Shown piece after piece: positions 7,993-17,104 of a DNA stretch of 64,000 nucleotides; positions within the stretch are counted from its first letter, which is position 1; the number at the start of each line of letters is the position of its first letter. Where the stretch lies: contig JANSYN010000003.1 of the NCBI GenBank assembly GCA_024742415.1, positions 62,001 through 126,000 on the forward strand. Direction: 5' to 3'. Origin of the DNA: Gammaproteobacteria bacterium. GTDB taxonomy: Bacteria > Pseudomonadota > Gammaproteobacteria > Pseudomonadales > Halieaceae. A program made the position numbers and the translations under genes. The notes below the pieces were generated by a model. The model was not told where the DNA came from. It worked only from the letters and a program-made list of their open reading frames with translations, and ran no database searches.

Positions 7993-9177
7993 ATGCATAC
8001 ACGATTTAGTGAAGAGGATATCGCATTTCGCGATGAGGTCAGGGCGTTTCTGAAAAAGGCGTGGCTGGACAATACCGAGTTGCAAGCCAAGGTGGGCGCC
8101 TTGTCCACCATGCGAGAAGGCATGATTGAGTGGCAAAAGGCGCTCAATGCACAGGGGTGGATAGCGCCCAACTGGCCGGTTGAGCACGGTGGTACCGGGT
8201 GGAGTGTGACACAGAGTTTCATCTGGGATTCCGAGCGCGCCCTGGCCGGTGCGCCCAGCGTGATGCCGTTTGGCCTGATCATGGTGGCACCGGTCATCAT
8301 TGCCTACGGTAACGATGCCCAGAAGGCAAAGTTCCTGCCGCGCATCCTGGCCAGTGAAGACTGGTGGTGCCAGGGGTATTCAGAGCCAGGTGCCGGTTCG
8401 GACCTGGCGTCACTGAAAACCAAGGCAGAACTTGACGGTGACGACTACGTGATCAATGGCAGCAAAATCTGGACAACCTACGCGCAATACGCAGACTGGA
8501 TTTTCTGTCTCGTTCGTACCGACAATTCCGGTCGCAAGCAGGAGGGCATTACCTTCCTGCTGATTGACATGAAAAGCCCGGGCGTCACCGTCCGACCCAT
8601 TGAAACCATTGATGGCTTCCACCACCTCAATGAGGTGTTCTTTGACAACGTGCGCGTGCCGGTGGAAAACCGCATTGGCGAGGAGGGCAAAGGTTGGACC
8701 TATGCCAAGTCCTTGCTGGTGCACGAGCGTTTGTCGATTGCCGAAGTGGCCGACTCCAAGCGCGGCCTGGCGGAAGTTCGGGAACTGGCGCGCCAGGAAG
8801 TGAACGGCGGCCAGCCGCTGCTCAACGATCCGCTATTTGCCAAGCGTTTGACCGATACGGAAATCGAGCTGATGGCGCTGGAGTACACCGAGTTGCGCGC
8901 ACTGGCAGCCATTGCCGAAGGCAAGGAGCCCGGACCGGAGTCCTCGCTGTTGAAACTGCAGGGCACCGAGGTACAGCAGGCGGTGCAGGAATTGCGCATG
9001 GATGCCGCCGGCTATTATAGCCAGACCCTACAGGGTGATCTTGGCCCCGATCAGTTGGGCCATGCCTTTGCCGACTACGCCCAGAAACAGTATTTCCGCG
9101 GACGCGCCTCGTCGATCTATGGCGGCTCCAATGAAGTACAGAAAAACATCACCGCCAAGTACGTGCTTGGTCTCTAG
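7993..9177 (+). CDS. Acyl-CoA dehydrogenase (larger of an adjacent pair)
   Basis: 394 aa from the ATG at 7993, which has GGAGG about 8 bases upstream; a longer in-frame reading from 7909 has no such site and adds non-family residues. The sequence shows the FAD/substrate segment WCQGYSEPGAGSDLASLKT and a C-terminal IYGGSNEVQKN block. It removes hydrogens from an acyl-CoA with FAD, passing electrons to ETF. A second acyl-CoA dehydrogenase follows after 11 bases, an arrangement known from heteromeric (alpha2beta2) dehydrogenases acting on bulky acyl-CoAs such as steroid side chains; that assignment is inference. Confidence 0.92.
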   Translation: MHTRFSEEDIAFRDEVRAFLKKAWLDNTELQAKVGALSTMREGMIEWQKALNAQGWIAPNWPVEHGGTGWSVTQSFIWDSERALAGAPSVMPFGLIMVAPVIIAYGNDAQKAKFLPRILASEDWWCQGYSEPGAGSDLASLKTKAELDGDDYVINGSKIWTTYAQYADWIFCLVRTDNSGRKQEGITFLLIDMKSPGVTVRPIETIDGFHHLNEVFFDNVRVPVENRIGEEGKGWTYAKSLLVHERLSIAEVADSKRGLAEVRELARQEVNGGQPLLNDPLFAKRLTDTEIELMALEYTELRALAAIAEGKEPGPESSLLKLQGTEVQQAVQELRMDAAGYYSQTLQGDLGPDQLGHAFADYAQKQYFRGRASSIYGGSNEVQKNITAKYVLGL

Positions 9178-9188
9178 GAGGGACAGAC

Positions 9189-10361
9189 ATGGATTTTAAC
9201 CTGAGTGAAGAACAGGCGCTGATCAGAGATAGTATCGAACGCTTCGTCGCGGAAAATTACGAGTTCGACAAGCGTAACGCTACAGTAGCAATGGAGCACG
9301 GTTTCAGTAGCGCACACTGGCAACAGTTTGCCGAGCTGGGCTGGCTGTCCATACCCTTTGCCGAGGAGCACGGTGGCTTTGGCGGAGGCCACGTGGACAC
9401 CATGGTTATCATGCACGAATTCGGTAAGGGGCTGGTCGCCGAGCCCTATTTGCCCACGGTCATCCTGTTTGGCGGTTTGCTGCAGGCGGGCGGTAGCCAG
9501 GCACTGCAGGCAGACTTGTTGCCGCAGTTGATTGGCGGGCAACTGCAAGGCGCCTTTGCCTACCTGGAGCGACAGAGCCGCTATGCGCTGTCCGATATCT
9601 CCACGCGCGCGGTCAAAGAGGGCAATGACTGGGTGCTCAACGGCGAGAAAACGGTGGTGCTCAATGCCGGTGCTGCGCAAAAGATTATCGTCGCCGCGCG
9701 TGCCTCGGGCGAGCAGACGGATGAAGCAGGCATCACCCTGTTTATGGTGGATGCCGGCGACAGCGGTATCGATGCCACCTACTACCGCATGACAGATGGC
9801 CAGGAGGCCGCCAACCTGCGTCTTACCGATGTCAAAGCCGAAGCGGTGATAGGCGCCGCTGGTGAGGGCTTTGGCCTTATGCAGCAGGTCATTGGCGATG
9901 CAATACTGGCCGTTGCTGCCAACGCACTGGGCGCAATGGAAGCCCTGAACGCACAAACCCTGGAGTACTGTAAAACGCGTGAACAGTTTGGTGTGGCCAT
10001 TGGGTCATTCCAGGCGCTGCAACATCGCATGGTGGATATGTTCCAGGCCTGTGAAAACCAGCGTTCACTGCTCTTTCGCGCCGTGTGTGCGGCGGATGCG
10101 CAAAGCGATGATGCACAGCGCTCGCTGCATGCGCTGAAAGTGATGACGGGCAAAGCGGGGCGGCATATCGGTGGTGAGGCAATCCAGTTGCATGGCGGAA
10201 TGGGTATGACGGACGAACTCTCAGTTGGTTTCTACGTCAAGCGCCTGATGATTATCAACACGTTGTTTGGCGACATGGACTACCACCAGCAGAAGTTCAT
10301 CGACCTGGTCAATCGGCCACCGGCAGAGGCAGGCGCATCGGCACGCCCCGAGGCGGCTTAA
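9189..10361 (+). CDS. Acyl-CoA dehydrogenase (second of the pair)
   Basis: 390 aa, beginning MDFNLSEEQALIRDSIERF with AGGAGG about 7 bases before the ATG. The C-terminal domain has YCKTREQFGVAIGSFQALQHRMVD-type helices (positions 9965-10035) and LHGGMGMTDELSVGFYVKRL. The central part is more divergent than in its upstream neighbour, fitting a partner subunit of a heteromeric acyl-CoA dehydrogenase. The 11-base gap and shared strand point to one transcript. Substrate is not evident from sequence. Confidence 0.9.
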   Translation: MDFNLSEEQALIRDSIERFVAENYEFDKRNATVAMEHGFSSAHWQQFAELGWLSIPFAEEHGGFGGGHVDTMVIMHEFGKGLVAEPYLPTVILFGGLLQAGGSQALQADLLPQLIGGQLQGAFAYLERQSRYALSDISTRAVKEGNDWVLNGEKTVVLNAGAAQKIIVAARASGEQTDEAGITLFMVDAGDSGIDATYYRMTDGQEAANLRLTDVKAEAVIGAAGEGFGLMQQVIGDAILAVAANALGAMEALNAQTLEYCKTREQFGVAIGSFQALQHRMVDMFQACENQRSLLFRAVCAADAQSDDAQRSLHALKVMTGKAGRHIGGEAIQLHGGMGMTDELSVGFYVKRLMIINTLFGDMDYHQQKFIDLVNRPPAEAGASARPEAA

Positions 10362-10424
10362 GGCTGCGTCGGCACGCTGCGTGGCCGCTTTCCTGTGGGG
10401 CCACCGCGCTGCGGTGTTGTGCGC

Positions 10425-11096
10425 TCACTCTTTGTTCTGTGCCGTAATAGAATGCAGCCAGTAGTGTTTGATCTGGTAAAATTGGTAGGTGAGCGCCGCT
10501 ACCACGATCATCAGGGCGATGATCGTCGGCACGGCGCTGTTCAACAACCAGCCGGCGGCGACCAGTAGCAGCATCAACGCGATAGCGATCAGCGATTCAC
10601 GGTAGTTGCGCCAGGTCGGAGCTTCCAGTTGAGCAAAAAAGTAGGCATTGGCGGGTTCCCGTCGCGCCGCTGTCACAGTCTGGTGGCCGGTAAACAAAGT
10701 TGCCAGAAATGCCACCGCAACCAGTACGATCCATAATGCCAGTGTTTGCGGATGCATCATGGCAATGGCGGCAAATTCGAGAATGCCGATGAGAAACGGC
10801 ATGATCATCTCCGCCAGAGACGGCAGCCAGGTAAAGCGCAGCACAAAGCTGACGTAGACCACCCAGATAATCAGGATGGATACCAGCCCGGCAACGAGCT
10901 GCATCCAGGCGATGATGGCGTCCCAGCCGCCCGACCACAAGACCTCGAGCCCCACGGCCCGCGTCCAGTAGATTTCCAGTGCCAGCGCCTGGATCATACT
11001 CAGCACTGTAAGAATAATCGTCGGCACCAGCCTCTTAGCGCGTTCCTGGTTATCCTGCACGGCGGCGTGTCTTCCCGTAGTGGTGTTTTGCAGCAC
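10425..11096 (-). CDS. Hypothetical integral membrane protein
   Basis: 223 aa with about six hydrophobic segments (near residues 24-44, 58-82, 90-112, 116-135, 168-186 and 190-208) and a charged N-terminus. I do not recognise the family. The start at 11096 is a GTG with AGGTG 10 bases upstream; another in-frame GTG 12 codons later has a GGGAAGA and is an alternative. It is convergent with the acyl-CoA dehydrogenase pair and 21 bases downstream of the GST gene on the same strand. Confidence 0.65.
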   Translation of the reverse strand: MLQNTTTGRHAAVQDNQERAKRLVPTIILTVLSMIQALALEIYWTRAVGLEVLWSGGWDAIIAWMQLVAGLVSILIIWVVYVSFVLRFTWLPSLAEMIMPFLIGILEFAAIAMMHPQTLALWIVLVAVAFLATLFTGHQTVTAARREPANAYFFAQLEAPTWRNYRESLIAIALMLLLVAAGWLLNSAVPTIIALMIVVAALTYQFYQIKHYWLHSITAQNKE

Positions 11097-11117
11097 TCAA
11101 CTATAGCACCTGGGTAG

Positions 11118-12212
11118 TCAGACCATCTTGTCGGTGCAGTAGAAGGGCAACTCGACACCAGTGTTGACGCCGCTATCGAGCGGGCTGATTTCCCATAGTG
11201 GTGCCCAGCACTGGTGCTTTTGCATTAGCTGCCTGGCGGCTGCCTGGGCATCCTGTGGCATTGCCTCGTAGTGGGCGCGCAGTTGTTCCAGACACCAGAT
11301 GCGGTAACGCGATGCTCTCGCAGCAGGGTACACCACGTCGTCAACCTGTGCGTCAAAGCGTCGCTTGCCCGCCCTGATCGCCTGAACATTGGCGTTGAGG
11401 TAGGGCAGGTAAGTACGGCCAATGTCTTCGAGCCAGGGCGCCCAGCGCTCGGGAATGCCGTCAACCCAGTCTGCGCGGGCATCATCGGCAGTGCAGTTCC
11501 ACAAGCGGGCAACCCACTCCCAGACCGCAGGGGCACGTTGCTTCATAATCTCGGCGGCAACCGGATCTTGCGAAAAATGCCTGAAAAAAGGGCCCATGAA
11601 TGCAATATCAGCAAGGCTGGGGCTATTGCCAAGCATGAATGGCTGGTGCGTTAACAGCGCGCTCAGCCAGTCGAGATTGTTCAGGTAGATGGATTCCACC
11701 TGCGCCTGGTTTGCCGCGGTGATGCCGTCGCCACGGGTATAGCCGCCACGCTGCCTGCGCCGGATCAGCCATCGCTTGGCGATGCGCGGCACCGGTATGC
11801 CCGGCGTGAGCTCGTCGACAAGATGCCTGCTTTGCAGGTAGGCGCCCTCGGCACTGTGCCAGCGAAAATGCATGGCCGGGCGCCAGAGCCACTCATCGGC
11901 GTAGTCTTCGAGCAGCAGGCAGAAAAAATGCTGGAGCGGATCCACCGGTACCAGGCAAGGCTGGGGTTGCTGTGCCTCGAGCCAGGCGATCATCGGTGTG
12001 GTATCTGACATCCAGCGGCCGTCTGCCAGCTTGACGGCGGGCATCTGGCTGGTGCCCGTGTGTTGCTCCACCAGTGGCCGAATGTGTCGCATATTCAGTG
12101 GTTCAAAGCGATAGGCAATACCCTTGATGCGCAGGTACATCTCGAGTTTGCCGGTAAAATAGGACAGGTTGGAGCCGTAAACCGTCAGCGGTAAAGCTGC
12201 ACTATCGAGCAT
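11118..12212 (-). CDS. Large glutathione S-transferase family protein
   Basis: 364 aa from the ATG at 12212, chosen because AGGTGA sits 6 bases upstream; a GTG three codons earlier has none. The N-terminal thioredoxin-like GST domain (LTVYGSNLSYFTGKLEMYLR, then TSQMPAVKLADGRWMSDTTP with the cis-Pro and Ser contact) is clear. A long helical C-terminal domain of some 270 residues makes it much larger than common 200-230 aa GSTs. GST-fold proteins of this size occur in marine gammaproteobacteria with unknown substrates. The SDR gene lies 33 bases upstream on the same strand. Confidence 0.78.
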   Translation of the reverse strand: MLDSAALPLTVYGSNLSYFTGKLEMYLRIKGIAYRFEPLNMRHIRPLVEQHTGTSQMPAVKLADGRWMSDTTPMIAWLEAQQPQPCLVPVDPLQHFFCLLLEDYADEWLWRPAMHFRWHSAEGAYLQSRHLVDELTPGIPVPRIAKRWLIRRRQRGGYTRGDGITAANQAQVESIYLNNLDWLSALLTHQPFMLGNSPSLADIAFMGPFFRHFSQDPVAAEIMKQRAPAVWEWVARLWNCTADDARADWVDGIPERWAPWLEDIGRTYLPYLNANVQAIRAGKRRFDAQVDDVVYPAARASRYRIWCLEQLRAHYEAMPQDAQAAARQLMQKHQCWAPLWEISPLDSGVNTGVELPFYCTDKMV

Positions 12213-12245
12213 CGCAGTCACCTGTCAGCGGTTTATAAGCTGGAA

Positions 12246-13025
12246 TCAAGACTCACCCGTCAGTCGTTGATGCAGGCGATTCATGCCGCCAATCCAGCGA
12301 TCGTAATCCGAGGCCTTGCGCTGCATATAGGTATGCACCTCCTCGTGGGTCAGGATAAGAAAGGCATCGCGCTGCAGATGCTCCACGACGATGTCTGCCA
12401 ACTGTTCGGGCTCCATCATGCCGTCTCCGGTCGCTGCCATGGTGCCGGCCTGTTCGGCGTCAGCAGTCATTGCTGTGCGCACCGCTTGCGGGCACAGGAC
12501 CGAAACGCCAATGCCCCGATGAGCATAGGTCATGGCAATCCACTCGGCAAAACCGACTGCCGCGTGCTTGCTGACACCGTAGGCGGCGCCGCCGATCTGG
12601 TTGAGCAGACCCGCCGCAGACGCGGTGTTGAGTAAATGGCCACCGCCGCGACTTATCATGCGCGGAATCATATGGCGGGCAGCGTAGACATGCGCCATGA
12701 CATTGACGCCCCAGCTGAGCTCCCATTCCTCATTGGCAGACTGCTCGCTGGCACCGGCAATCACCCCGGCGTTGGAGCAGAACAGGTCGATGGGCCCGAT
12801 CGTGTTCTCAATCTCGTCGATGATTCGCACGACATCGGCCTCATTAGAGACGTCAGCGACCATCGCCGGGCAACCCAGCTGCGCAGCCGTTGCACTGGCG
12901 GCATCTGCATTGACGTCAACGGCGACGACCACGCTGGCACCTTCGCGCTGGAAACGCTCGATCAGGGCCTTGCCGATACCGCTGCCGCCTCCGGTTACTA
13001 CAATAATCTTGTCGCCAATCTGCAT
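12246..13025 (-). CDS. Short-chain dehydrogenase/reductase
   Basis: 259 aa classical SDR. The NAD(P)-binding TGGGSGIG motif is at 11-18, NAG at 85-87, and catalytic Ser136, Tyr149 and Lys153 (YGVSK) are all present, so it should be an active oxidoreductase for an alcohol/ketone substrate. ATG at 13025 with GGGAGG 8 bases upstream. It leads the short operon that continues into the GST and the membrane protein. The stretch to the divergent nitronate monooxygenase carries its promoter. Confidence 0.9.
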   Translation of the reverse strand: MQIGDKIIVVTGGGSGIGKALIERFQREGASVVVAVDVNADAASATAAQLGCPAMVADVSNEADVVRIIDEIENTIGPIDLFCSNAGVIAGASEQSANEEWELSWGVNVMAHVYAARHMIPRMISRGGGHLLNTASAAGLLNQIGGAAYGVSKHAAVGFAEWIAMTYAHRGIGVSVLCPQAVRTAMTADAEQAGTMAATGDGMMEPEQLADIVVEHLQRDAFLILTHEEVHTYMQRKASDYDRWIGGMNRLHQRLTGES

Positions 13026-13363
13026 GGGGTTGCCTCCCTGGAGGATAAACAGGTTGCGCTATGGTAGTGACCACCGTATCGAAAGTCACGACACGGCGCG
13101 ACCCTTTCACTGTGCTCGCGCTTTCCCATAGCCACCGGCGGCCTGGTGTTCCTGGCGCTGACTGTGCGCACACTCTGATGACACTCAGCGGCCGGCGATG
13201 GGCGGCATTCATCGCCTGTCAGGCTCTGGTAGCGCACCAAGGATGAATTGTAGTCCTGTTTCCACCGCAGCGGTTGTGTAGCGCGCTGTGCTGGGTAATC
13301 ATCGCAGGTTCAAGGCTGTCACAGTGTGTCGCAGCCAGCTAACTTTACTGGAAACCAGACGCT
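13026..13363. other. 338-base divergent intergenic region
   Basis: It separates the SDR operon from the second nitronate monooxygenase and must contain both promoters. No convincing gene or strong palindrome was seen. Confidence 0.5.
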
Positions 13364-14320
13364 ATGAAGAATCCTGCGATTGATAACCGGGTGACGGCAA
13401 TGACCGGCACGCGGTATCCGATCATTCAGGCCCCGATGGGGTGGATAGCACGTGCCCAGCTTGCGGCAGCGGTAAGCAATGCCGGTGGCCTGGGTGTTAT
13501 CGAGACATCATCGGGGGAGTTGGACAACGTCAAGCTTGAGGTTGAAAAAATGCGTCAGCTGACGAACCAGCCTTTTGGAATGAACGTGGCGCTGTCATAT
13601 GTTAAGGGCCTGAACATCATCGACTTTGTGATAGAGCAGGGCATCAAGTTCGTCACGACCTCCTCGGGCAGTCCCGACGTGTGTACACGTGATTTCCAGG
13701 ACGCCGGCATTACCGTGTTTCATGTGGTACCGACGCTGGAGATGGCACTCAAGGCGATGGACGCAGGCGTAGACGGCCTGGTAGTAGAAGGCGGCGAGGG
13801 CGGGGGATTCAAAAATCCCAGCCCGGTATCGACCATGGTGTTACTGCCACTGATACGCTCGCAAGTTGACGTGCCGATTATTGCTGCGGGCGGTATTGCC
13901 GACGGCGCCTCCATGGCCGGTGCTTTTGCCATGGGCGCGGAGGGTGTGCAGATGGGTACGCGAATGTTGTCGTGTGCGGAATCTCCTGTGCACCACAATT
14001 ACAAGAATGCCGTGGTCAATGCGAAGGCCACAGATACCGTGTTTTTGAATCAGGCATCGCGGCCGGCACTGCGGGCCTTGCGCACAGAACGCACAGCCTC
14101 ACTGGCGTCCTTGGGTAGCTTTGATGTCGGTGAGCACATGGCCAACCTGATGGATGTGTATTTTGGAGGCGACATGGAAGCGGCGATCCCGCTGGGTGGC
14201 CAGGTTGCTGGTCGTATCGACAGTATTAAAACGGCGCAGCAGATTGTTGACGATACGATGTCAGAGTTCTACGGCATCATGGCTGCGCTGTCTTCGCGCT
14301 ATACCGCGCAGCAACCGTAA
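13364..14320 (+). CDS. Nitronate monooxygenase family protein (second paralogue)
   Basis: 318 aa, the same family as the gene at 3968 but clearly diverged. It has IIQAPMGWIARAQLAAAVSN, then SNAGGLGVIETSSGE, the GGEGGGF loop, and IIAAGGIADGASMAGAFAMG for FMN phosphate binding. Such paralogues usually occur as several copies in genomes rich in acyl-CoA catabolism. The ATG is preceded only by a weak GGAAA. Transcribed alone between divergent and convergent neighbours. Confidence 0.86.
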   Translation: MKNPAIDNRVTAMTGTRYPIIQAPMGWIARAQLAAAVSNAGGLGVIETSSGELDNVKLEVEKMRQLTNQPFGMNVALSYVKGLNIIDFVIEQGIKFVTTSSGSPDVCTRDFQDAGITVFHVVPTLEMALKAMDAGVDGLVVEGGEGGGFKNPSPVSTMVLLPLIRSQVDVPIIAAGGIADGASMAGAFAMGAEGVQMGTRMLSCAESPVHHNYKNAVVNAKATDTVFLNQASRPALRALRTERTASLASLGSFDVGEHMANLMDVYFGGDMEAAIPLGGQVAGRIDSIKTAQQIVDDTMSEFYGIMAALSSRYTAQQP

Positions 14321-14404
14321 CAGGGGCAGGGGGCTTACCGGAAGCGAGTGCGCTCACGGGGCGCTACCGCAAAGGCTCTGCAACAAGCTGCTTTGGCAAT
14401 AGCC

Positions 14405-15454
14405 TTACAACAGTTCGCTTGCCATCAGCTCCAGTGCTTCGGGCTGCTCCGTGGTGAGCAGCATCATGTCGAGTGAACCACGTCGGCCCGCTTCTTTCCA
14501 TGGCTGCAGCCGTTCGCGAATGCGCTGGGGCGGGCCAACCAGATTGGTGCTGTCCAGCAGTGCCTCGGGAACCATAGCGGCCGCCCTGGCCTTCTCGCCA
14601 GAGAGGTACAGCGTTTGGATCTGGTCCACCTCGTCGGCATAGCCCATGCGACAGGCGAATTCCGCATAGAAATTCTTGTTGCGTGAGCCCATGCCGCCCA
14701 GTTGGCGAGCCAGGTTGGGCTTCATCATATCGAAAACGCCCTGTACGTCATCGGTGACGATGGCATTGACGAAGGTACAGACGGTGAAGTTCTCGCGCTG
14801 TGTGCGTGCGGTGTCTTTGGCAAAACCGTCAGCGAGGTGTTTGTCCACGATCGTTGCGGTGTCATCCGGATCCAGAAATGAGAGCAAGACACCATCGCCG
14901 ATTTCTGCGGCCAGCCGCAGTCCGCCGGGGCTGATCGAAGCCAGGTAAATAGGTTGGTCCGGGTTGGTATGGGCAACGCTTTTCAGGGGTTTGCCGGCCC
15001 CCGTGGTGTTCTCACCGCTCAGTGGTAGCTGGTAGTGATAGCCCTGGTGAGTCACAGGCGCTTCACGCGCGAGAATCTTGCGCACGATTTCCACGTACTC
15101 ACGGCTGCGGCCTAATGGACGGTCATAAGCGACTCCGTGCCAGCCCTCCGCAACCTGCGGGCCAGAGCTACCCAGGCCCAGCACAAAGCGTCCACCGGAC
15201 AGCGCATCCAACCCTATTGCTGCCATGGCCGCGGCCGCAGGAGTACGTGCAGGCATTTGCATAATGGCGGTGCCGACCTTGATCGTCGTGGTGTGTGCCG
15301 CTAACCAGGCAGCGCTGCTGACGGCGTCACAGCCGTAGGCTTCCGCCGCCCAGACCGAGTCGAAGCCAAGGGCCTCTGCCTGCTTCACGCGCTCGATATT
15401 GAGCGTAGGGTGCGCGCTGAACGCCGTTGAGATCAGCCCCAGTCCAAGTTTCAT
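14405..15454 (-). CDS. LLM-class (luciferase-like) flavin-dependent oxidoreductase
   Basis: 349 aa from the ATG at 15454, which has AGGAG about 8 bases upstream; the 31 residues before it in the open frame are not family sequence. Typical features are MKLGLGLISTAF, the FDSVWAAEAYG motif, TIKVGTAIMQMPARTP and RFVLGLGSSGPQVAEGWHG. Proteins of this group use FMNH2 or reduced F420; F420-type naming is common, but cofactor use cannot be read here. Substrate unknown. Confidence 0.87.
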   Translation of the reverse strand: MKLGLGLISTAFSAHPTLNIERVKQAEALGFDSVWAAEAYGCDAVSSAAWLAAHTTTIKVGTAIMQMPARTPAAAAMAAIGLDALSGGRFVLGLGSSGPQVAEGWHGVAYDRPLGRSREYVEIVRKILAREAPVTHQGYHYQLPLSGENTTGAGKPLKSVAHTNPDQPIYLASISPGGLRLAAEIGDGVLLSFLDPDDTATIVDKHLADGFAKDTARTQRENFTVCTFVNAIVTDDVQGVFDMMKPNLARQLGGMGSRNKNFYAEFACRMGYADEVDQIQTLYLSGEKARAAAMVPEALLDSTNLVGPPQRIRERLQPWKEAGRRGSLDMMLLTTEQPEALELMASELL

Positions 15455-15559
15455 CGGTTGCTCCTTTTTTGGGCAGGCCAGCGATACGCCGGCGTTGGTT
15501 AGGCAGGGCGCCGCACTGCTTGTACAGGCCTTGCAAGTAAATGCCACTGCCCGCTGTGG

Positions 15560-15973
15560 TTATTGCTTGTAGCTCCACCGCAGGTTGAGTACAAAATTAC
15601 ACGGGGGCACGACAAAAAGCACCGCCAGCATTCCCCAAAGATAGTGGAGCTGCAGTTGCGTCACTACGAGGTACATAATGACCGTGTTTAACGCCATACC
15701 GGTGACGGAAACGATCAGGAATCTCGCGAATCGAAGATGCAGTTGGTCTGTCTGGCGAAAGGTCCACGCAGTGTTCAGCGCGAACGAAACGAGCACTGCA
15801 AACACAAAGCCCACCACTGAAGCCGGTACCGGCGCCAGTAACGCAAGCTCAACCAGGCTTCCCGTGACGACAAAATAAACCAGTGTATTGATCACCCCGA
15901 CCACTGCAAATTTCCCTGCAACCAGTGCGAGCGGCCCCCGGTGTTTTTCCACGGGCTGGCTAGCGGGACTCAT
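15560..15973 (-). CDS. GtrA family membrane protein
   Basis: 137 aa with four transmembrane helices, spanning the whole protein, and the GtrA-type FAVVGVINTLVYFVV and FALNTAWTFR motifs. GtrA proteins are thought to flip undecaprenyl-phosphate-linked sugars made by a GtrB-type glycosyltransferase. The ATG at 15973 overlaps the end of the glycosyltransferase gene by 14 bases, so translation is probably coupled; no clear ribosome-binding site is present. The open frame continues upstream, but that part is out-of-frame shadow of the GT2 gene. Confidence 0.85.
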   Translation of the reverse strand: MSPASQPVEKHRGPLALVAGKFAVVGVINTLVYFVVTGSLVELALLAPVPASVVGFVFAVLVSFALNTAWTFRQTDQLHLRFARFLIVSVTGMALNTVIMYLVVTQLQLHYLWGMLAVLFVVPPCNFVLNLRWSYKQ

Positions 15974-16922
15974 CAGCGCCGGGAGGCAGGATTTTTTCGT
16001 CAATAAGGTAGCGCGGCCTGCCGCGCACCTCGTCGTGGATCTTGGCCAGGTAGGCACCGATGACGCCCAGGCACAGGATGGTGAGGCTGCCGAAAATGAG
16101 AATGAGCAGTATGACGCTGGTGAAGCCTTCAACGGCTTCACCATTGATCTTGTTGTAGAACGTGTGTGCGCCCATGGCCAGCGCAAACAGCAGCGAGCCA
16201 GCGCCCAGGACAGTCATAAGATGTAGTGGTAACGCGGTGAAGGAGGTCAGGGCGCTAATGCCCAACCTGAGCCTGGACAGGGACGTCCACTTGCTTTTAC
16301 CACCGCGCCGGTCGCCCAGTTCGAAATACAGCTCGCGATGACGAAAGCCCAGCCACAGCGTGGTACCGCGGAAGAACAGGCTGTAGTCGCGCATTTCCCT
16401 GAGTATGTCGACCACGCGCCGATCAAGCAGCTTGTAGTCGGTTGCGCCGCGTATTTCGTAGCCGGTGATGCGCCGGAAAAGCCTGCCAAAACCGTATGAA
16501 GTCACGCGATCCAGTAAGGGTGCGTTGCGATCTTCCGACTTCACGGCGTGGATAATATCGACGTCGCCCTGTAGCCAGATGTCGACCATCTCAACCAGCA
16601 TGCCCGGAGGGTGTTGTAAGTCGGCATCAATGACCACCACTGCATCGCCGTCACATTCCTTCAGCCCTGCGAGAATGGCGGCCTCCTTACCGAAGTTGCG
16701 TGAGAAGCGCAGCAGTTTGATATTGCTGTGTTTGCCGGCTTCGCTGCGCAGCAGGGCCCAGCTGTTATCGGTGGAGCCATCATCCACCAGGATCACTTCA
16801 AAGGGCAGCGGTAGCGATGCGAGCTTTTCATAGAGCTTGGCGAAAAGCGACGGCAACACAGCCTCTTCGTTGTAGATAGGCACAACGAGTGAGATCAATT
16901 GCGCTGTTGTTGCGTGCTGCAT
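15960..16922 (-). CDS. GT2 glycosyltransferase, GtrB/DPM1-like
   Basis: 320 aa. The GT-A domain shows SLVVPIYNEE (11-20), LVDDGSTD (45-52) and the metal-binding DADLQHPPG (99-107); two transmembrane helices near residues 230-250 and 265-290 anchor it. This is the layout of polyprenyl-phosphate glycosyltransferases, which load glucose or another sugar on undecaprenyl phosphate in the inner membrane. It overlaps gtrA-like downstream. No specific third-component glycosyltransferase that would transfer the sugar to an O-antigen or protein is next to it. Confidence 0.88.
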   Translation of the reverse strand: MQHATTAQLISLVVPIYNEEAVLPSLFAKLYEKLASLPLPFEVILVDDGSTDNSWALLRSEAGKHSNIKLLRFSRNFGKEAAILAGLKECDGDAVVVIDADLQHPPGMLVEMVDIWLQGDVDIIHAVKSEDRNAPLLDRVTSYGFGRLFRRITGYEIRGATDYKLLDRRVVDILREMRDYSLFFRGTTLWLGFRHRELYFELGDRRGGKSKWTSLSRLRLGISALTSFTALPLHLMTVLGAGSLLFALAMGAHTFYNKINGEAVEGFTSVILLILIFGSLTILCLGVIGAYLAKIHDEVRGRPRYLIDEKILPPGADESR

Positions 16923-17104
16923 GGAGTGTTGCTCGTCAATTCAGGTGTGGGCTGACGGTCGACGCTGCGTGCCATCGTATCGAGTGCATAGCGGTACGGC
17001 AACGATAAACTGCGCGCGCTCCAGTACTGTGCCTGCGCGCTGCTCTGCTACGGTCGTGGGCAAGCCTGCGCTGGTAGTCACGCTAGCCTTCCGCAGCCGT
17101 GCTA

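Noticed and set aside
10381-10404. Terminator between acyl-CoA dehydrogenase and membrane protein genes
   Set aside because: A 6-bp stem with a 12-base loop and no T-run is too weak to call.
13341-13351. AACTTTACTGG shared with 18435-18445
   Set aside because: An 11-base match in opposite relative orientation to the two genes; chance cannot be excluded.
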